This document shows positions 60,635 through 64,000 of a stretch of 64,000 nucleotides of DNA, piece after piece. The notes below the pieces were generated by a model. The model was not told the origin of the DNA. It ran no database searches and worked only from the letters and a program-made list of their open reading frames with translations. Each line of letters begins with the position of its first letter. Position 1 is the first letter of the stretch. This DNA comes from Nitrospinota bacterium (GTDB lineage: Bacteria > Nitrospinota > Nitrospinia > Nitrospinales > VA-1): positions 45,155 through 109,154 of the forward strand of contig JAQCGX010000005.1 in NCBI GenBank assembly GCA_027619975.1, written 5' to 3'. A program made the position numbers and the translations under genes.

Positions 60635-60653
60635 TAATGTTGTGGTAACATTA
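60635..60653. promoter_or_regulatory. Inverted repeat upstream of accA
   Basis: TAATGTT and AACATTA are perfect seven-base arms separated by GTGGT, about 50 bases before the accA start. It could be an operator for fatty-acid-synthesis control; no regulator is identified. Confidence 0.3.
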
Positions 60654-60701
60654 GAGGGAAGAATGTTTGTGTACTAACCTATTGAAAAATGAGGTTTAAA
60701 T

Positions 60702-61667
60702 TTGCAAATTCTGGATTTTGAAAGAGACATATTTGCCCTGGAAAAGCAGATCCAGGATCTGGTTTCCTTGTCACACATGTACGACAGCGTGGGCGACATC
60801 ACTCACGAAATCGCTAAGCTCAAGAAAAAGCTAAGGCATATGAAGCACGATGTCTTTGCCAACCTGAAAGGCTGGCAAAAGACTCAGGTTGCCCGACACT
60901 CGGACCGGCCTTATACGCTGGATTATCTTGACCGGATTTTTACAGATTTTCAAGAACTGCATGGAGACCGTCATGGCGGCTATGGTCCTTCCATCGTGGC
61001 AGGCCTGGCCAAATTTGATGACCAATCCGTGATGGTGATCGGCCACCAAAAAGGCAGGGAACCTGCAGAAAAAATCCGCCGGAATTTCGGCATGTCTCAG
61101 CCTGCGGGGTACCGCAAGGCCCTGCGATTGATGAAACTGGCGGAGAAATTTGATGTGCCTGTCATCACTCTCATAGATACCCCTGGCGCTTATCCGGGAA
61201 TCGACGCTGAAGAAAAAGGCCAGTCGGAAGCCATCGCGACCAACATGTACAATATGATCAATCTAAAAGTTCCCATCATCGTGGTTGTGATCGGCGAAGG
61301 AGGGTCGGGAGGGGCGCTGGCCATCGGTGTGGGGGACCGGATATTAATGCTGGAGCATTCCGTTTACTCAGTGATTTCACCGGAAGGGTGCGCTTCTATC
61401 TTGTGGGGCGATAAAAAGAAAGTGGAACAGGCAGCGGAAGCCTTGTGCATGACGGCTAGCAGTCTTTTGAAGATGAATGTCATCGATGAAATTGTCCGCG
61501 AGCCTCTGGGGGGCGCTCATCGAAATCATAAGCAGGCGGCTATTAGTTTAAGAAAAGCGCTTCGCACCAATTTGAAGACGCTGATTAACTCTTCTCCCGA
61601 AGAACTCGTTCAGCAGAGGTACGAAAAGTTTCGCGCCATGGGCGCTTTTGCTAAAGATGAAGGATAA
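60702..61667 (+). CDS. accA: Acetyl-CoA carboxylase carboxyltransferase subunit alpha
   Basis: Alpha subunit of the carboxyltransferase that transfers CO2 from biotin to acetyl-CoA, starting fatty-acid synthesis. The 321 residues match the family. Seen: ILDFERDIFALEKQIQDLVS at the N-terminus, FQELHGDRHGGYGPSIVAGL, GHQKGREPAEKIRRNFGMSQ, PGAYPGIDAEEKGQSEAIA, and GEGGSGGALAIGVGDRILML followed by SVISPEGCASILW. The start is TTG 60702, with GAGG nine bases upstream, where homology begins; no ATG fits better. accD is not nearby. Confidence 0.96.
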   Translation: MQILDFERDIFALEKQIQDLVSLSHMYDSVGDITHEIAKLKKKLRHMKHDVFANLKGWQKTQVARHSDRPYTLDYLDRIFTDFQELHGDRHGGYGPSIVAGLAKFDDQSVMVIGHQKGREPAEKIRRNFGMSQPAGYRKALRLMKLAEKFDVPVITLIDTPGAYPGIDAEEKGQSEAIATNMYNMINLKVPIIVVVIGEGGSGGALAIGVGDRILMLEHSVYSVISPEGCASILWGDKKKVEQAAEALCMTASSLLKMNVIDEIVREPLGGAHRNHKQAAISLRKALRTNLKTLINSSPEELVQQRYEKFRAMGAFAKDEG

Positions 61668-61757
61668 GAATCTTCCTTTTTAAAGTTAATATCTAATGCA
61701 CGGTTTGATCAACGTCCTAAAGTCACGCTTTGCGTTAAAACACTTTAGACCCGCCAA

Positions 61758-62363
61758 ATGACAAACCAAAAATTTTTTTCCGTTCTCCTGTTGGTTTATG
61801 CATTGGTGTTTATTTGGTCTGCTATCAGCTTTCATGACGCATTCACTTGGTTTCTGGAAGTCCTTCCTGCTGTTATTGGTCTCGTAATTCTATTTGGGAC
61901 GTATTCAAAGTTTTTTTTTACCCGGATCGCTTATATTTTGATACTGATTCACGCGATTATATTAATGGTTGGTGGCCATTACACTTATGCTGAAGTTCCT
62001 TTGTTTGATTGGATTAAAGAGATTTTTGATTTAGAACGCAACCATTATGACCGAGTGGGCTACTTTGCGCAGGGGTTCATACCCGCTATAGTCGGACGGG
62101 AAATTTTGTTGCGCTCCTCTCCATTACAGCCAGGAAAATGGCTGTTTTTCATTGTCGTTTGTATCTGTATGACTCTAAGTGTGTCCTACGAATTCATTGA
62201 ATGGTGGGTTGCCCTGGCAACAGGAACCGATGCAGATGCATTTCTGGGGACACAGGGCGACATTTGGGACACGCAATGGGATATGGCATTCGCAACGGTC
62301 GGAGCCATTTTATCGCAAACGCTGTTGGGGAATGCCCATGATCGTGCCTTGAAAAGTATTTAA
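61758..62363 (+). CDS. DUF2238 (YjdF-like) membrane protein
   Basis: A 201-residue inner-membrane protein with about six hydrophobic segments. Family landmarks: HDAFTWFLEVLPAVIGLVIL, HAIILMVGGHYTYAEVPLFD, RNHYDRVGYFAQGFIPAIVG, and YEFIEWWVALATG. The C-terminal DTQWDMAFATVGAI is conserved. The motifs G-H-Y-T-Y, R-N-H-Y-D-R and D-x-Q-W-D are characteristic and rich in possible metal or phosphate ligands, but the family has no established function. It starts about 90 bases after accA. Confidence 0.88.
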   Translation: MTNQKFFSVLLLVYALVFIWSAISFHDAFTWFLEVLPAVIGLVILFGTYSKFFFTRIAYILILIHAIILMVGGHYTYAEVPLFDWIKEIFDLERNHYDRVGYFAQGFIPAIVGREILLRSSPLQPGKWLFFIVVCICMTLSVSYEFIEWWVALATGTDADAFLGTQGDIWDTQWDMAFATVGAILSQTLLGNAHDRALKSI

Positions 62364-62473
62364 GGATGTAAATAACAGCCTTGATAAGTGCTTTGAGGAA
62401 TAGACTATCTAAACTCCGGGGTTTATTAAGGGCGATATTCAATTTATTGGGAAAGCAGGGGAGGGATGAAAAT

Positions 62474-62495
62474 GGGCTGCCTTTTCAGGCAGCCC
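62474..62495. terminator. Strong hairpin terminator between convergent genes
   Basis: GGGCTGCC (62474-62481) and GGCAGCCC (62488-62495) pair perfectly around a six-base loop, flanked by ATTTTC-type and AAAAATTTTC tracts. It serves the convergent genes at 61758 and 62509. Confidence 0.8.
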
Positions 62496-62508
62496 AAAAA
62501 TTTTCAGT

Positions 62509-62808
62509 TTATTTTTTCTCACCGGCACTTGTGTTCTTACCTATTTTTTCTGCTTCTTCAAGCATCTTCTGAGTGGAATCAGTTTTTTCTTCAATGGCGC
62601 TAACCTTCCCAGATGCTTTGGTTGTCAGATCCGAAACCTTTGCGGCCGGCGGCGTAGATTTTGATGGAGACGCCATAGTAGACTTCATGGCTGAAAGTGG
62701 TTTCTCAACGGCTTTTTTTGCCGCGTCCTGTTTCGCGGGCCCTGCGTACAGACTCATGGGTAATGCAAAAAGGGAAATTGCGAGAGTGCTGATGATGGCT
62801 TTTTTCAT
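62509..62808 (-). CDS. Small exported hypothetical protein
   Basis: A 99-residue protein with a clear signal peptide (MKKAIISTLAISLFALPMSL, then YAGPAK with cleavage after A22). A low-complexity Ala/Lys/Ser/Thr/Pro-rich mature part (VEKPLSAMKSTMASPSKSTP) follows. The C-terminal third is a predicted helix (SAIEEKTDSTQKMLEEAEKI). No family is recognised. It should be a small periplasmic, largely unstructured or helical protein. The strong terminator 62474-62495 follows its stop. An inverted repeat at 62931-62952 lies 120 bases upstream. Confidence 0.7.
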   Translation of the reverse strand: MKKAIISTLAISLFALPMSLYAGPAKQDAAKKAVEKPLSAMKSTMASPSKSTPPAAKVSDLTTKASGKVSAIEEKTDSTQKMLEEAEKIGKNTSAGEKK

Positions 62809-62930
62809 TTTGATTCTCCTTAGCGTTTTGAGGGTAAAATTTTTGATTAAGGGTTTGGATCATGAAACCAATAAGTAAACTTGCAAGTTGTATCCAGCTT
62901 AAATTGGATTTTCAAAACGCGTAAGAGAGA

Positions 62931-62952
62931 AAATCACAAATTACTGTGATTT
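62931..62952. promoter_or_regulatory. Perfect inverted repeat AAATCACA-N6-TGTGATTT
   Basis: Eight-base arms (62931-62938 and 62945-62952) around a six-base centre lie upstream of the small exported-protein gene. The arms are in the opposite order to a CRP/FNR-type site, so no regulator is assigned. Confidence 0.35.
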
Positions 62953-63043
62953 ACACGACATTGATAATTTTACTTTTACGTCCACTTTATTTAAAGCCTG
63001 CCAATAACTTTTCATTTTGTTTTGTTCGTATTGAAATCAGATT

Positions 63044-63600
63044 CTATCTTACCGCGTAATCCCGCGCCTCCAGGCAAGCCGTGATGGCCCGCTTGAAATC
63101 AGAACGTTCTTTGTCCGTCGACGATTGTTCACTGCTGGGATCAAAGTCGGTTTCACCCGCCGCCCAAAGATGGCATTCATACCGATCGTTGGCTCGTTCA
63201 TTTTCACTTTGGTTAGCCTTGGGATAAACAAACAGATCCAGAGAATCTTCAATGGATTGTGGGGATTCTTCGCTCGATTCATAAACTTCCTGAGGAGGGG
63301 GAACGACCCGGTAGCCCCTCTGAACATCATCCCAAATGTAATAAACCCCAGCGGCAAGGTAGTAGGGCTGGGAGTCAATGTAAATGACTCTGTACCCCGG
63401 TGGAGGAACTGGGATCAACGCTCCAATCGGCGGGGTGACAACCGTGTAATAACCACTGTAGTCTCTATAAAAATTGCCGTAGGCATAGTAGTAAATCAGT
63501 CCGGACAGGGTTAATGAAATAAAACCGTGCGGCAAAACGACGACCCTGTGACCATGCGGGTGGGGTCTGTATTTTTGTCCACCACGGGGTTGGTGGACAT
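63044..63600 (-). pseudogene. 5'-truncated DUF6515-like protein gene
   Basis: The C-terminal 170 or so residues look like a DUF6515-type exported protein. The Tyr/Pro-rich run YYTVVTPPIGALIPVPPPGY and then VIYIDSQPYYLAAGVYYIWD is typical, followed by a polar C-terminal domain with two Cys (ECHLWAAGETDFDP; ITACLEARDYAVR). The family normally begins with a signal peptide. Here the frame instead runs back, without one, into antisense sequence of a CBS-domain gene near 63590, so the true 5' end seems to be lost. It could still be translated from an internal start but would not be exported. Confidence 0.6.
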
Positions 63601-63883
63601 TGGGGCCTTTCTGGTGGAGGCGCATGGAGAATATATCGGGGTGTTTACCAAAACGGATTGGATACACAAGATTTTAAAGGGAGCCGCCGACCCCAACGTG
63701 GTGAAAGTCGCAACGATGATGACCGCCCCCATCATCGCCATTGAAAAGGATGAGCCGATAGCGAGAGCCAGCGGGATCATGCAGGGGAAGAAAATCCGTC
63801 ATATCGCCGTCACCGATAAAGGCAAAATCATCGGCATCCTGTCGGTCACAGATCTGGAGAAATGCTGGACGGGCTTGAAGTGA
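63580..63883 (+). pseudogene. 5'-truncated CBS-domain protein gene
   Basis: The frame reads IGAFLVEAHGEYIGVFTKTD, then KVATMMTAPIIAIEKDEP and IRHIAVTDKGKIIGILSVTD, the second half of one CBS domain followed by a complete second one. The first half of the first domain is missing. Upstream in-frame sequence is antisense to the DUF6515-like gene and does not resemble CBS. A functional CBS pair would need about 25-30 more N-terminal residues. An in-frame ATG at 63527 exists but gives a non-homologous N-terminus. Confidence 0.65.
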
Positions 63884-63932
63884 TCGCCGTAGGGAAGGAA
63901 TCGGTGTCTTCGGAGTTGTTTTTTTTATTGCA

Positions 63933-64000
63933 AGGCATCTCTAAAAATTAGTTTATTACAGGAAATCGAACATTGTACAAGGATTTCTTGTATCAGTGGC
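63933..64000. mobile_element. MITE copy 3 (cut by the right edge)
   Basis: From AGGCATCTCTAAAAATTAG onward the sequence is almost identical to the first 65 bases of copy 2 (33032 onward), differing at the end mainly by one base (TTGTATCAG versus TTGTGTCAG). The right end lies beyond the window. Confidence 0.8.

Noticed and set aside
62931..62952. Possible CRP/FNR site
   Set aside because: The half-sites are arranged TCACA-N6-TGTGA, opposite to TGTGA-N6-TCACA, so it was kept only as an unnamed inverted repeat.
1..64000. tRNA, rRNA, CRISPR arrays, integrase or attachment sites
   Set aside because: None was recognised: no tRNA-like arm sequences, no regular short direct-repeat array and no phage integrase or transposase frame could be supported by eye.

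Overview
The window comes from a Gram-negative bacterium with a lipopolysaccharide outer membrane. It carries kdsA and lpxD, a Lol lipoprotein-release pair, an AsmA protein and several lipoproteins. Other markers are RNase Y together with RNase R, a DivIVA protein, GatA/GatC, a ZapA-6S RNA-5-formyl-THF cyclo-ligase order, and squalene synthase near ispH. This mix fits a Nitrospinota or deltaproteobacterial-type lineage, but no rRNA or taxonomic marker is present, so the assignment is inference. No rRNA, tRNA, CRISPR array, complete insertion sequence or prophage was recognised.

Layout. 1-5.4 kb: a minus-strand run yggT-divIVA-DUF167-mtnA (mtnA cut by the left edge), divergent asnS, a repeat-filled spacer, and a TRAM-type 23S rRNA uracil methyltransferase. 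5.6-9.9 kb is accessory: an MTA/SAH nucleosidase-like gene, an AT-rich pair of a nucleotidyltransferase-fold protein and an XRE regulator that looks like a toxin-antitoxin module, and two tandem DUF932 paralogues. 9.9-16.4 kb: kdsA with a degenerate receiver protein, a long NfeD protease, a broken alpha/beta hydrolase, a MITE, proB, a cysteine-cluster protein and purA. 16.8-19.4 kb: an AT-rich operon of two uncharacterised lipoproteins around an M48 metalloprotease lipoprotein. 19.6-29 kb: cstA, an Nfu-type Fe-S scaffold, asmA, and a four-gene MacAB-like ABC export operon with two permeases.

29-36.6 kb is a minus-strand stretch of small membrane proteins, an aldo/keto reductase, a decayed uracil-DNA glycosylase, a second MITE, a DUF1566 protein, squalene synthase, ispH and an HU/IHF protein. 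37-42.8 kb: a D-2-hydroxyacid dehydrogenase, mazEF, a UDG-superfamily protein, gatA/gatC and a receiver-SpoIIE phosphatase. 42.9-50.8 kb: comEC, rnr, a NERD nuclease gene lodged in a duplicated rnr 5' end, and a pheT without the usual tRNA-binding OB domain. 50.8-54.5 kb: a ZapB-like coiled coil, zapA, 6S RNA, 5-formyl-THF cyclo-ligase and rny. 54.6-64 kb: lysS, lolC/E-lolD, lpxD, an exported leucine-rich-repeat protein, accA, a DUF2238 membrane protein, a small exported protein, two truncated genes joined head to head, and a third MITE cut by the right edge.

Most genes are housekeeping: translation (asnS, lysS, pheT, gatA/C), envelope (kdsA, lpxD, lol, asmA), purine, proline, lipid and isoprenoid synthesis, RNA decay and division. 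The less ordinary content is the 6.3-9.4 kb accessory block, the AT-rich lipoprotein/protease operon, the MITE family, the NERD insertion and the domain-reduced PheT. Promoters are proposed from -35/-10 similarity only. Coordinates and starts were read by eye; where an internal start was preferred the reason is given.
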